A stretch of DNA of 64,000 nucleotides from contig OY987242.1 in NCBI GenBank assembly GCA_963920765.1, forward strand, positions 22,778,002-22,842,001, read 5' to 3'. Position 1 is the stretch's first letter; each line of letters starts with the position of its first letter. Both the position numbers and the translations under genes were made by a program. The stretch comes from Ulota crispa (taxonomy: Eukaryota > Streptophyta > Bryopsida > Orthotrichales > Orthotrichaceae). The notes under the pieces were generated by a model that was given only the letters and a program-made list of their open reading frames with translations, was not told the DNA's origin and made no database searches. Shown here in pieces: positions 1 to 10,700 of the stretch.

Positions 1-445
1 ACATTTCCTTCCTAAATGAAACACCAAGTAATTTATTACGGTTTAGGGTTTTAGTTTGTGTTGCATTGAGGGTATTTTGGCAATCCCATTGGATTCGTGC
101 AATAGTTTTACACAAATCCCGTTTCTGAAGGAATGCTCTGATTTGCCTGAAATTTATGTTCTTCCTTTTTTACAATCACAAAGCACCAAGCGGTGGTGAA
201 AGTCACAAAGAAATACTATTTTTAATACAACTCTTTTTGGTTCTAAAGTATATTGTAGATGTTGGAAAGGATTTGTTCTCGAGTTTCTTTTTCTTTGAAC
301 AAAAGTGCAGGAATGCATAATTAAGGTTTAGGGTGTTTTGCACTTATGAAAGTGCGTTTGCTTAAGCTCAAAACATGAGCTTTTTTCCATTGTTTTACGG
401 GTTTACAAAGTCTTTTATTTGACTGACACACGTGTTTTGGTGCAG
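1..445 (+). other. probable last intron of the fibrillin-like gene
   Basis: No exon recognised. The stretch ends in a T-rich tract and a good acceptor (TTTTGGTGCAG, ending at 445) in front of the fibrillin exon. It is probably intron of that gene, whose earlier exons would lie left of the window. Confidence 0.4.
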
Positions 446-634
446 AGGGTGGACATCAAATTTGAAAACTCCACGTTGGTACCAGAGCAACTCATGACTT
501 TGTTTCAGAAGAATTATGACCTTCTGCTCAGCATTTTCAACCCCGAAGGTTGGCTAGAGATTACTTATGTTGATGACACACTCCGAGTAGGCCGTGATGA
601 CAAGGGCAATGTCTTCCTTCTTGAAAGGATTTAG
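446..634 (+). CDS. fibrillin / plastid-lipid-associated protein (PAP), last exon only
   Basis: The 62-codon exon starts after an acceptor at 445 and ends at TAG 632-634. It encodes the C-terminal end of a PAP/fibrillin domain: the segment [20 protein letters not shown] followed by NVFLLER matches the family's closing strand pattern (GWL-TTY-D--LRI-RGD-G--FVL). Fibrillins are lipocalin-like plastid proteins that bind lipids and prenylquinones in plastoglobules, thylakoids and stroma. Upstream exons lie outside the window, so the subfamily cannot be assigned. AATAAA at 658-663 is a possible polyadenylation signal but is unusually close to the stop. Family call is by pattern; the boundary is read from sequence. 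Confidence 0.72.
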   Translation, partial: RVDIKFENSTLVPEQLMTLFQKNYDLLLSIFNPEGWLEITYVDDTLRVGRDDKGNVFLLERI

Positions 635-920
635 TGAGGTATTTTCAACTTGAATGCAATAAACTAGCTCTTCTGATTTTGCGAAACAAGATCAGGATGT
701 TGAGCTTGGCATTTTACTTCGAAAGTTTGAGAGCAATGGAATGTGTTCCGTTACTTAACCCTTTTACAGCTTGGACGACCACTTTTCTGGTAAAGTTTGC
801 AGATTTTCATGCACGCTGATGACAAAATTCTAAGTAGGATCAATTGTCTTGCTGAATCAGAACTGTGCTCCGATCTAAAATGAGTAACATGTGCCTGTTA
901 AAAATGCACAGGGGGTAAAT

Positions 921-1212
921 TTAACCCTTGAAGGACGAGGCTACTATAATACATACTATGTATGCTGCTGTATAACTGGATTTGCTACCAACAAAAAGTA
1001 TTAATTTGGGATCTTGACTACCTCACTAAAACAACATTGATTTGTAACTTCGTTGTTGACCTCAAATGTAATAAAAATGTGGATGCACCTCAAATGTAAT
1101 AAAAATGTGGATGCACCTCAAATGTAATAAAAATGTGGATGCACTTCAAACGTAGGAAAAATAGCCCGTATTGTACTCGACGCAAAGGGTTGTCTTGTCC
1201 TTTTAGGGTTAA
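921..1212. mobile_element. TTAA-flanked MITE (piggyBac-like family)
   Basis: Left end TTAACCCTTGAAGGAC, right end GTCCTTTTAGGGTTAA: imperfect terminal inverted repeats beginning CCC, flanked by TTAA. It contains a 28-bp tandem repeat. No coding capacity. The assignment to piggyBac rests on the TTAA target and the CCC terminus. Confidence 0.55.
1060..1143. repeat. 28-bp tandem repeat, 3 perfect units
   Basis: Three identical 28-base units starting CCTCAAATGTAATAAAAATG at 1060, 1088 and 1116, followed by a decayed fourth. It lies inside the TTAA-flanked element. Confidence 0.95.
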
Positions 1213-1256
1213 GCAATTTTAGTTTTGAAAGATGTACACTTGTGTGCTCAATTTTT

Positions 1257-2182
1257 TTAACCCCTAAAGGATCAAAGTCCCTTTGGGGGACAAATGGGAT
1301 TTTGGGCATGTACCTATGGCTAATATATTTTTTGTGATTTTCTGAAACTTTTATTGAAGGCGGGGAATTCAAAGATCTATGTGGGCATTTAATTTTTTCT
1401 TCATTCCAACATTTGATGAAGTTATGCATGAATTTATGAAAAATGGTGTTTGAGGGGCAGCCAAAAACTTCTTCAAAAATTTCATTTTTTCAAATAAAAT
1501 TATGAAATAGGTTCTTTAGTCTTATACAGACGTGGGGAGCTTTTAATCATTCAACTTTTATAGATGAGATGAAAGTTATGAGGAGTTTTTGTTTGCGGGC
1601 AGTTCTAGATTCTCTACTCTAAAATAAACTTTAAAGTCCTTTATTTTACTCAATTTTCATTATTTTGAAAAAAGAAAAAAAAACAAAGGATGTAGATTGT
1701 TTATCACAACATTACAACTGCTGGGATTTGCATTTTTCATTTTTATAATTGAATTCTTAACAACGTAGTGTTTTGACTCATTCTCTACTTCTTTTTCTTA
1801 CTATTTTTTTCCATGTGTTGTATAGTTCCAATTGATTTGAAAAATCTTCCACACATTCATAACTTGGTCTCCTACAGTGGGAAAAATAAACCTCAACTTT
1901 GTGTAGAGTAATTTTTTTGATCTAAGAGTGGTCAAAGCCTTTTGAAATTTCTGGGCAGTAGCAAAAAAAACTCATTTTTGCAATTCAGATGTAAATATCT
2001 TGCTCATTTTTGTGTAGATTGAGCTGATTTTCTTACCACGTGTACCTCTTGTAGTCTACTATAAGATCTTATGGTTAAATTCTTGTAAAAAACTTATTTT
2101 CTTACCATTGTACTTGCTTCCCCAAAAGTGGCAGGTTTCTGTGTTTTTCACAGAAAAAATGGCTTGGTCCTTTAGGGGTTAA
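1257..2182. mobile_element. TTAA-flanked element, 0.9 kb
   Basis: Ends are TTAACCCCTAAAGGAT (1257) and GGTCCTTTAGGGGTTAA (to 2182). The interior is AT-rich without an open frame and is related to the interior of the next element: the stretch around 1310-1440 resembles 2620-2760. Non-autonomous member of the TTAA family. Confidence 0.6.
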
Positions 2183-2216
2183 AGTTGTGAGTCTAGGATG
2201 CTCAAATTGCGATCCC

Positions 2217-2287
2217 TGTCATGTAAAGTGTCCATAGGTTGTCATGTAAAGCGTCCATAGGTTGTCACGTAAAGCATCCATAGGTTG
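2217..2287. repeat. 23-bp tandem repeat, about 3 units
   Basis: Three near-identical units of the form TGTCATGTAAAGYGTCCATA plus GGT lie between two TTAA-flanked elements. Confidence 0.85.
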
Positions 2288-2317
2288 TTATGAATAATAA
2301 TGTAGTGATTCTTCCAT

Positions 2318-3812
2318 TTAACCTCTAAAGGACCAATTGTCCCCTCGGGTGACAAGTGGTACTTTGGGCCAGGGTTAGTGAAGAAATTTCAGCTTCACTG
2401 GCTAAAATTCGGCATTTCCAAGTTTCAATTGGATTTTGACTAACATTTATAGGTATTTCTTGTAAATCTACTGAATTTTCATTGTACATGTACTATATTT
2501 AAGTTTTTTGAAAAAAGGATTGGTTTTTTATTCGGTAGATTCAAGTTTGAATTGGGTTTTTGCAATTTCAACCGGCTACCACTACACTAACCGCCAGTTT
2601 TCCCTAAACCTTGCTTTGGACATGTACCTTTGGATAAGCTACTTTTTGTGATTTTTTGAAACTTGTATTGGAGGTGGGAAATTCAAAGACCTATGTGGGC
2701 ATTTAGATTTTTTTTCATTCAGACATTTGACAAAGAAGTTATGCATGAATTTATGAAGATTTGGGGAGGACTATTCATATAGGCAACTCAGAAAACTTCT
2801 TTAAAAATTACATTTAAAAAAAATAAAAAACTTAAAATTGGTTCTTTAGGTTTTTTATACATGGGAAGCTTTGAATCATTCAATTTCAATCAATGAGATG
2901 AAAGTCATGAGGAGTTTTTGTTTGCAGGTAGTTATTGGCTACTCTAAATTAAACTTTGAAGTCATTTATTTTACTCAATTTTCAATATTTTGGAAAGAAA
3001 ATTAAACCAAAGGAAGTAGGTTGTTTATTACAACATTATAACTATTGGGATTTTCATTTTGATTTCAATAATTAAATTCTTAACATTTTAGTGTTTTGAC
3101 TCATTCTCTACTTCTTTTTACTTTTTATTTTTTTCCCATGTATTGTATAATTCCAATTGATTTGAAAATTCTCCCACATATACCTAACTTGATCTCTTAC
3201 ATGGAAAAGTAAAAGATCGACTTTGAGTAGAGCAATTTTTTTCATGTAAAGGTGGTCAAAGGCTTTTGAAATTTACAGGTAGCAGGAAAATACTTTTTTT
3301 TCTTAATTTTACATGTAAGTATCTCCCTCCTCTCCATCTAGAATAACTTGATTTTTTTCCCACAAGTACCTCTTCTAATCTAACTCATCCCTAGAAGTGG
3401 TAGTTTTTAGTGATTTTGGCAAGAAAAAGGGCTTCAACCTTTAGGGGTTAAGTCGGAAAAGAAGAGGTGTATTCTATTAGAAGAGTCCATGATACTCATT
3501 GGTTTCACATCATCTCTTCATAAGTTGTAGGGGAACGGTTTATGGGAGATCTAGAGTCACAAATAGGAGTCTATCACAAAAAACTTTGAGAATTTATCAA
3601 AAATCCAATAAAGCTTCAAAAAACAAAATAAAAATTGTGTTATATCTGGCATCTACTTCTCTTAGATTGCAAAAAATAAAATAAATTCTTCCTTTTCCAA
3701 AAAGCTCAGGAAATAGCAGACCAACCCTTATGCACTAGGAGGTCATCATGCCTACATAGGGTCCCGTGTATTCCTAGGGACAATTTTGTTTGTTTGGTCC
3801 TTTAGGGGTTAA
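2318..3812. mobile_element. TTAA-flanked element(s), possibly nested
   Basis: The left end TTAACCTCTAAAGGACC at 2318 has two candidate right ends: CCTTTAGGGGTTAA ending at 3451 and GGTCCTTTAGGGGTTAA ending at 3812. The second matches the left end better, so one element may extend to 3812 and contain a second right end. The interior resembles 1257-2182. No real ORF. Confidence 0.5.
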
Positions 3813-3824
3813 AAGTGATAGTTT

Positions 3825-4174
3825 TAGAGCATACTACCTTAGGGCTTCTGCACCCACACACGTGCAGGGACCCTGGCATGCAATACTTGGATGAGAAATG
3901 CTCAGGGCCCCTCAAAAGATTCTCTTCACTCTCAACTTGAGCTGTCAAGGAATGGCCCTTAAAATTACTAATCATTCTGAGTTTAGTGAGTTCTATCTTT
4001 TTCTCCATTTCTTCTCCACTTGATGAATGATCAAATAACTTTTTGTGGGACCAAATGACTATGTGTGGAACACACTTGAAGAGTAAGGGTGGGGGACAAA
4101 ATTTTTAAGGGCTCTCCAAAAATAGATGGAAACACTTGGCAAGTCATGGATTGAGTGCAAGGGTGCGGATGCTC
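3825..4174. repeat. dispersed repeat related to 44.75-45.09 kb
   Basis: The stretch shares scattered similarity, such as AAAAATAGATGGAAAC and TGGTCAAATGAT-like segments, with about 44750-45090. Its ends carry GAGCAT and ATGCTCTTA, suggesting an old PIF/Harbinger-type MITE. Boundaries uncertain. Confidence 0.35.
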
Positions 4175-4177
4175 TTA

Positions 4178-4501
4178 GGCCTGGTTCAAACTAGCAACCA
4201 GCCAAGACACAAAAATCGACACCCCGTCCGATGTTTTGCCTGATAGAAACTTTTTTGTGTAATCACGTGTCATCCAAGAGTGTGCCTTTGCTGAACAAGT
4301 TTGGTACCACCCTTGGAGCAGGCTCCAAATCTTCACTAGCTTGGCCGCTGACATGGTTATACAGGGTGGTCCCCATGGTGATGAAGATGGATGCAAAAGT
4401 ACTGGACAAACCCACAAACTGAACCCAACATCGGAAGAAACCCAAATTTCAACCAATCACGTTTGAGAAATTTTCTGCCGGACGCTAGTCTGAACCGGGC
4501 C
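4178..4501. mobile_element. PIF/Harbinger (Tourist-like) MITE
   Basis: Ends are GGCCTGGTTCAAACTAGC and GCTAGTCTGAACCGGGCC, flanked by TTA (4175-4177 and 4502-4504), the usual Harbinger target. The interior is homologous to the element at 34.15-34.46 kb, for example the shared block AACAAGTTTGGTACCACCC. Confidence 0.65.
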
Positions 4502-4599
4502 TTAGATTGAGAGAGGAACAATGAAGTTTCAGAAAATACGGTCATAAGCCCGTCCTTGCTTTCTATATAGAAATACCGAATTTTCATAAGAAGCAACCT

Positions 4600-4836
4600 T
4601 GATCCTCCGGCGCTTTTCCTTGGGCACTTCGTGCGCGCTCGCAATTGGCGCTCTCCGCTTCCGACACGTGTCGCGGCCATCGCTCTGGAACAAGTGTGGG
4701 ACCCATTACCGATTTTCTTTAGATTGTCTCAGTTTGTTTTTTATTCACTCCGTCAAAAGGAAAAGGCATCCTCACTCTCAAGTCTCGGCTGCGGCAACTT
4801 CCTCCGAAGCAACATCAACGTGAAGCTGACATTCTT
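4600..4836 (+). repeat. left edge of the duplicated unit, copy 1
   Basis: From about 4600 the sequence is homologous to 26445-27010 upstream of gene copy 3: shared blocks CAATTGGCGCTC, TCGCGGCCATCGCTCT and GAAGCAACATCAAC. This is the leftmost recognisable edge of the NmrA duplication unit. It contains a palindromic GACACGTGTC near 4662. Confidence 0.6.
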
Positions 4837-4837
4837 A

Positions 4838-5357
4838 GGGCATCATCAATCCAGCACTGGTATTTGGCGAGGCCAGGGATTGCAAAAACACTGCTATTTT
4901 TTGACTAGTGTATAATTAGAAAATGAGATGACTATTATTGGAAGCGTATACAAAAACTAGTCAAACAAGTAAAATGACATATGGTATTGGAGATTGGACA
5001 AACAAACTAATGCTCATTGAAAAAATAGCTAAAGGACAAACAACACGGCAAACCATGCCTAATAAAGAATAATTAGATAGTGGCATTCCAAGTTTTCAAA
5101 ATTTGGAGTGCCATTATTTAATTATTCTTTATTAGGCATGGTTTGCCGTGTTGTTTGTCCTTTAGCTATTTTTTCAATGAGCATTAGTTTGTTTGTCCAA
5201 TCTCCAATACCATATGTCATTTTACTTATTTGACAAGTTTTTGTATACGCTTCCAATGATAGTAATCTCATTTTCTAATTATACACTAGTCAAAAAATAG
5301 CAATGTTTTTGCAGTCCCAAGCCTCGCCAAATACCCAGTGCTGGATTGATGATGTCC
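4838..5357. mobile_element. long-hairpin MITE with TTA target
   Basis: Nearly the whole element folds back: arms of about 255 bases (4838-5093 and 5098-5357) are almost perfect complements. Ends are GGGCATCATCAATCCAGCAC and its complement, with TTA on both sides (4835-4837, 5358-5360). It interrupts sequence that is continuous upstream of gene copy 3, supporting insertion. PIF/Harbinger-like by target. Confidence 0.75.
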
Positions 5358-5360
5358 TTA

Positions 5361-6032
5361 GAGCATCACCACCCCAAGGTCTGGAAAGAACCAACTGCTA
5401 GTTCAATGCTAGTCAATTGAAATGAGAAAAAACCATTTGCAATTTATATACTTTGGCTAAAAATTGGTCAAAAATCTTTAAAAAAATTAATTATAGTATA
5501 AAATAGAGAAAATAACCAAAAGAGCTCCTTGATAAACCGGTTCAATACAAGTATTGAAGGAAATCTACTAAAAAATCTCAAATATTTCCCAGACTGTGCA
5601 CCACCCGACCCCAAAATTGGCACCAAAAGGGATGACCTCTTAGGTTTGGCCTCAAAAACTGCCCCACCTAGCTTGCATTTTGGATGGCCTCTCATGTAGG
5701 CCGGCCTTCAAACATGAGCTTCCCTGCAAAAAGAGGTGTGTATGCAAGCTTTAAAATGACCTGCAAAAGAGGATAAAGTTAAAAAAAAGGAACTCGGACC
5801 CACTAGCCCAGGCTATTGGCGAGCTGCATGTGTGGCAGCAGACATTAAGGTCAGCACATCTACCTTATGTGTCCCCCATAGCCAGCGATGAGCTCTAGTT
5901 TTAGGACACTCTAGAATATATTTTAGGGTTAGTAAGAGGTCACGGTGGTTTAGGCCAACTTGCAAACATGATGGCATAAACCTAGCCCACATCATTTGCA
6001 AGCCAAAATATTGGGGCCGGGTGGTGATGCCC
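5361..6032. mobile_element. second PIF/Harbinger-like MITE, abutting the first
   Basis: Ends are GAGCATCACCACCCC and GGGTGGTGATGCCC, with TTA left and TAA right. It begins directly at the right TTA of the neighbouring hairpin MITE, so the two share a target or one hit the edge of the other. Homology with copy 3 upstream DNA resumes at about 6045. Short frames inside look accidental. Confidence 0.6.
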
Positions 6033-6209
6033 TAACACAAAACATCTCAATCTAGCAAATATTGTGCTCCAATGAGTGGTAAAAGCATTCAAAGGCAAAC
6101 AATAGATGCGTTACTACACTATTTCAGTAGCATCAATCTCTCCCTTAGATTTTAGAACCAAACTGTTCTGCTAGATCCAGTGTGGGTCACCTGTCACCTA
6201 CACTGAATA

Positions 6210-6521
6210 AGGTAGGAGCACCCATAAACGTCAAACTAAGGGTTTTGAACATGATGACTATTAATAAACAACTAGCAAATTATAGGATCCTACTAGGAAC
6301 AGAAAAAAAAAGCTTGCACTATCAAATGTATTATTTGGATACGGTGAGAATAAGTTGTGAATTTTTAGAGAGAAAATTGCCATTGCACCCATAACCACTT
6401 TTAATATTTCATGTTCACATGTTGTACATCCTTGTCATTACATCTATTCACTTCCACAAATTTTTCAAGATTTGAAAAGTGACGGTTATGGGGACACTGA
6501 CGCTTATGGGTGTTCCTACCT
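6210..6521. mobile_element. AAGGTAGG-family MITE (TA target)
   Basis: Ends are AGGTAGGAGCACCCATAA and ACGCTTATGGGTGTTCCTAC plus CT, flanked by TA (6208-6209, 6522-6523). The paralogous position in copy 2 (TA at 15696-15697) lacks it and has one TA, so insertion and TA duplication are seen directly. Related to elements at 32490-32802 and 35405-35714. Confidence 0.8.
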
Positions 6522-7389
6522 TAGTGCATTTAGGTTGCCCCACACTAATATTTTGACATTCAACACTAAACAAATACATATTGGTCCTATAGTAATTTTC
6601 ATCAATACTTATTGCAATAAACAAATTTTAAGTGACTTGGCAACAACAATGAAGTTACAAAAATATAAACTAGTAGCATTTGGGTTGAAAACCAAGTGAA
6701 ATCCCACCCTAATATCTAGAGAGTTGCATGCTCCTCCAAGTGGCCTAACAATGAGTCATAAGGTAACTTTCCAAGGTAAGACAACCTAATTGTTTAGGCA
6801 ACCTAATTGTTTAGGCAACCTAATTGTTAACCCCTAAAGGATGTTGCCTACCAACGTGTTGGTTTGTATTCATACAAGGACCATTTAGTACTTGAAAAGG
6901 GATTTTGTGATAAATGGCAAAAATTCCCCAAAAAAATATTAGTTGACTGATAGTATGTTTATGACTTGATTTAAATTTCACAATTCCAATGGATTCATGT
7001 GCTACCCAAATACCCCATCCGTATACAACACAAGAGAACGTATACAATATAGCAACATCTTTAGGGGTTAAGGCAACCTAAATGTCACTATTTGATGTAC
7101 ACCAAATAATGCATTTAGGTTGCCTTACCTTGGCAAAGTTACCTCATGACTCATGATTTGGCCAAGTGGAAGTGCATACAACTCTCTTTATACTATAGTA
7201 ACTCTTGGTTTGGTCAAAAGTTCTAGCTTCTTGCTTCTTGGCTTTGATGCTTGTTATTGCGCCCATTTTGCTTGCTTTCTTCATTGTTTACCACAATAAT
7301 TAATGGTGAAAGTTACTGTAATAAATCTTTAAATAGTGTGAAATGTCAAAAAATTAGTATGGGTCAACCTAAATGCACTATTTAGTGTA
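6522..7389. mobile_element. foldback element shared by duplication copies 1 and 2
   Basis: The outer inverted repeats are TAGTGCATTTAGGTTGCC at the left and a CAACCTAAATGCACTA-type complement near 7365-7380. An inner pair at about 6750-6795 and 7095-7150 (GAGTCATAAGGTAACTTTCC and complement) also folds back. A related element is at 15696-16620; upstream of copy 3 the site is empty (near 27147). A TTAA-flanked MITE sits in the loop. Confidence 0.55.
6827..7071. mobile_element. TTAA-flanked MITE nested in the foldback
   Basis: Ends are TTAACCCCTAAAGGATG and ATCTTTAGGGGTTAA, about 245 bp. The flank carries a repeated ACCTAATTGTTTAGGCA motif. Confidence 0.65.
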
Positions 7390-7551
7390 GTTACTAGCAG
7401 TTTTCTTACTTTCAGCGAATTGTTTTTAGAATCTAGACAACTCTTATCTTGTTGTCGACCACCTCGCGTATAGTTTACAACTTGCGCACACAGACGGAAA
7501 TGTGCAGAATATTCCCTCGACTTGCGACACTTTTAACAGACACTTGGCTTC

Positions 7552-7612
7552 GAGCCACTCCAGTTTTTGAGCCACTTCAGTTTTTGAGCCACTTCAGTTT
7601 TTGAGCCACTTC
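7552..7612 (+). repeat. 17-bp tandem repeat in the copy 1 leader
   Basis: The unit GAGCCACTTCAGTTTTT occurs about 3.5 times in the probable 5' leader of NmrA copy 1. Copies 2 and 3 have a single GAGCCACTT at the matching position, so the expansion is specific to copy 1. Confidence 0.9.
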
Positions 7613-7726
7613 TATTACCACCTGCATCACTCACCCTTGCGATTCAAGCCAGGCCCTGATCACTCCTGAGGCATTCAGTTTTTCTAGCAAGAAACTCGTT
7701 TCACTTTCTTTTGAGGGTCTAGAACC

Positions 7727-10700
7727 ATGGCGTCGAAGCCAGTGATCCTGGTGGCGACGGCGACGAGCCAGAATGGCAGCAAAGCGGCAAAGCAGCTGCT
7801 GGAGTCCCCAACTGCAGGGCAGTATACAGTGCGATTAGGGGCACGCACTCCCAGCAAGCTGGATCCTTCTCTCACGGCCAATGGTGATCTCTCCCGAACT
7901 CCTAAATCTGCCTTTATGATATTTATGAAATTTTGTACGTTTTGGATATAGCTCAACTTGTCCTTTTTTTCTGTTATAAATATGAAACCCACATTTTGAC
8001 ACCTAAAATCTCGTAAGGAGTAGATGCTAGTCGATTTGATTGGAAAATACATGTAAAGAGGTTTCACTGTACTTTTTGCATTCAGTTTTAGCTATTTCTG
8101 CACCATTTAATTGGCCCAAACAACAAATTTTGACATGTTGGCATTTTTCAATCTCTTGAAATGTAGATCTACAAATTTGTTGAAATGATTTTTATTTGTT
8201 CTAGTTCAGGATTTATACATCCGGCAGTTCTGTTGCAAGGGTTATCTAGTTTTTGGTATTGGGCGGTTCTCTGGATGCTTTGTTTTTTTTATGACGATTG
8301 TGGCTGAGTGGATGTCTCGTTTTTTGTTTCATTTGTTTGTGATCCTCAGGAGGCGAGCTTGTGCATCTTGATGACTCCTTGGAATCTGCTGTTGCGGCTT
8401 TCGCTGGCGCCACTGCGGCCTACGTTATCATGCCCGGGGGTTTGGGCGAGGGTGAGAAGGTTCTGTTCGACCACTACTTGCAAGCAGCCAAGCAGGGCCA
8501 CACCAAGCACATCGTCTACGTCTCTGGCTTGTCTGTGGGGCACCCCGGTCTGATCCACGAGGTAAAGGCACCCATTCCCGTGACTTTTAGTGGTTTTCAT
8601 CACTAGAATGGACTTGAATTTTCTTAGAATCCCAACGCACTAAAGTTTGAATTATTTGGATACCAGGTGAAGGAGGTGTGAATTGTTGAAGTTAGGGTAA
8701 GGTAGGAGGTTCTAAAAAGGAGCATTTAAGGGCTGGAACTGAATTTTGGGGAGGTGCAACTTTTTGAAATATTTTTCAGTAAATTTCCCTTAAAAGATAA
8801 AAGGAATTGACATCAAATCCAAGTTATTTTCACATTTTTTGGAACTTTGAGGAATTAGTTATAAAATGTTGAAGTTTAAAGGTCATAGGACTCTAAAATA
8901 GTGCATCTCCTCAAATGTACATTGTCTATATATTGAGAAGGTACACTATTTTAGAACATACACCATTTTCAAACTACCTTACCTCTGATACCGCCCCTCC
9001 CCCCCAAAAAAACCAGAAAAGAACCACAATTTCCACGTTTAGAACAATTCTGGTCTGTCTCAGGAGGTAGAGCACCTATCCCTTTTTAGTGGTTTCCTTC
9101 ACTAAAATGGACTGAAATTTTCATAGAATCCTAACGCACTAAAATTTGTATCATTCGGATACCGGGTGAAGGAAGTGTGATTGTTGAAGTTAGGGTATCT
9201 CGTTCCCCCCTCCAAAAAAACTAAAAGAAAAAACCACAAATTTTCCACCTTTAGAACAATTGTAAATTTCTTTAGTATTTGGATATTGCATGAAGAAGTT
9301 GTGATTTGTTGAAGCTGGGAACACCATATTTGTTAGATTGGGAAAAAGGATACAGTTTGGGACTTTTGAATTTTGCATTGAGTATTTTGGCAATTTTAAA
9401 GCGAGTTTTATGATAATTTTTTCAAGATCCTAAACCATTGATATAAACTGTTAAAAAAAAATCGTCATAAAGTTCACCTTCAATCACCAAAATATTTTCA
9501 CAAATGCAAAATTCAATAGTTCCAAAATGTATATTTTCCTTGATTTAACAAATATAGTAATTGGGTTATTTCTAATGACTCAAAAAAAAAGCTTTCACTA
9601 TTAATCTAAGGGAATTGATATGTGTACCACACCCTTTAGTTACTGTACCACACCCCAGGGTAAGTTTTAGATTTATACCATCATAAAGCTGAATTTGAGA
9701 ATTTGGAATTCAGATTTGGACTTAGGGACCATGATTTAGTTTAGAACCACAAAAAAGTTGCAATTCAGCAACACCCAATGAAAAAGCTAATCTTTTTTTA
9801 CAAACAAACGTAAAAGCCATTTTTCTCCCTAGCTAAACTTTTTCATTGGGTGTTGTTGAATTGCAACTTTTTTTATGGTTCTAAACTAAATCATGGTCTC
9901 TAAGTTCAAATCTGAATTCCAAATTCTCAAATTCAGCTTTATGATGGTAGAAATCAAAAATTTACTCTGAGGGTATGGTATAGTAATTGAAAGGGTGTGG
10001 TACACATATCAATTCCCTTAATCTAATCGTAAAATTCTTGTACTTAGATATTGTATGAAGAAGTTGTGAATTGTTGAATTTTGAGGAACCTTTGAACGTC
10101 AGTTTTTTTTATTGGATTTGGATAATAGGGATTTGATTATTTCACTTGTGCAACTCATTGTAAAAAACTTCAAATGGTTATAAGTTTTTTGGTGTGTAGA
10201 GGAAAAGGGTTAGGTCAACGTTGTTACTGAGAACTAGTCATTTGTAAAAGAAAAAGTAAGGTTCAGAGGTGTTGTTGGTCTTGTTAGAGAATCCCTTGTT
10301 TGGAGGGGTAAAGAGAATTTGAAAGTAGATTTGAATATTAGATGTAGACTTTCTCATTCAAAGTTTGAAGATTATAGGGTTTCTCTTGTGTTGATACAAA
10401 TGTCTATCAAGATCAATCAAAAAATCTTGGCTATTGTTAAATTTTTTTTGAGTTTAAAAATTACAGTAAAGTCTTGTATTTTTGTTTTAAAATTAAATCT
10501 TAAAAAACACAATTTTCTTAATTATTATACAATGAAAATTCATAAGTTATACAATCACATGCTTTTCTTGCTAGACTAAAATGTTGCTTTGTTTGTGCAT
10601 TTGGGATGAAGTTGTTTATCAAGTTTTGAAATCTAATTTTCAAGTGATAAAAGTTGGTGAGAGTGCCCTAAAAATCATGTTGACATTGTTTCTTACAATT

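Noticed and set aside
1118..1429. 103-codon minus-strand frame at the left end
   Set aside because: It runs through the 28-bp tandem repeat and the ends of two TTAA elements; not a gene.
4231..4915. Cluster of short overlapping frames
   Set aside because: They fall within a Harbinger-type MITE and the non-coding edge of the duplicated unit; none matches a paralogous frame.
8308..8603. Alternative frames over NmrA exon 2
   Set aside because: Shadows of the real exon. Only the frame that joins exons 1 and 3 is shared by copies 1 and 2 and fits the family.
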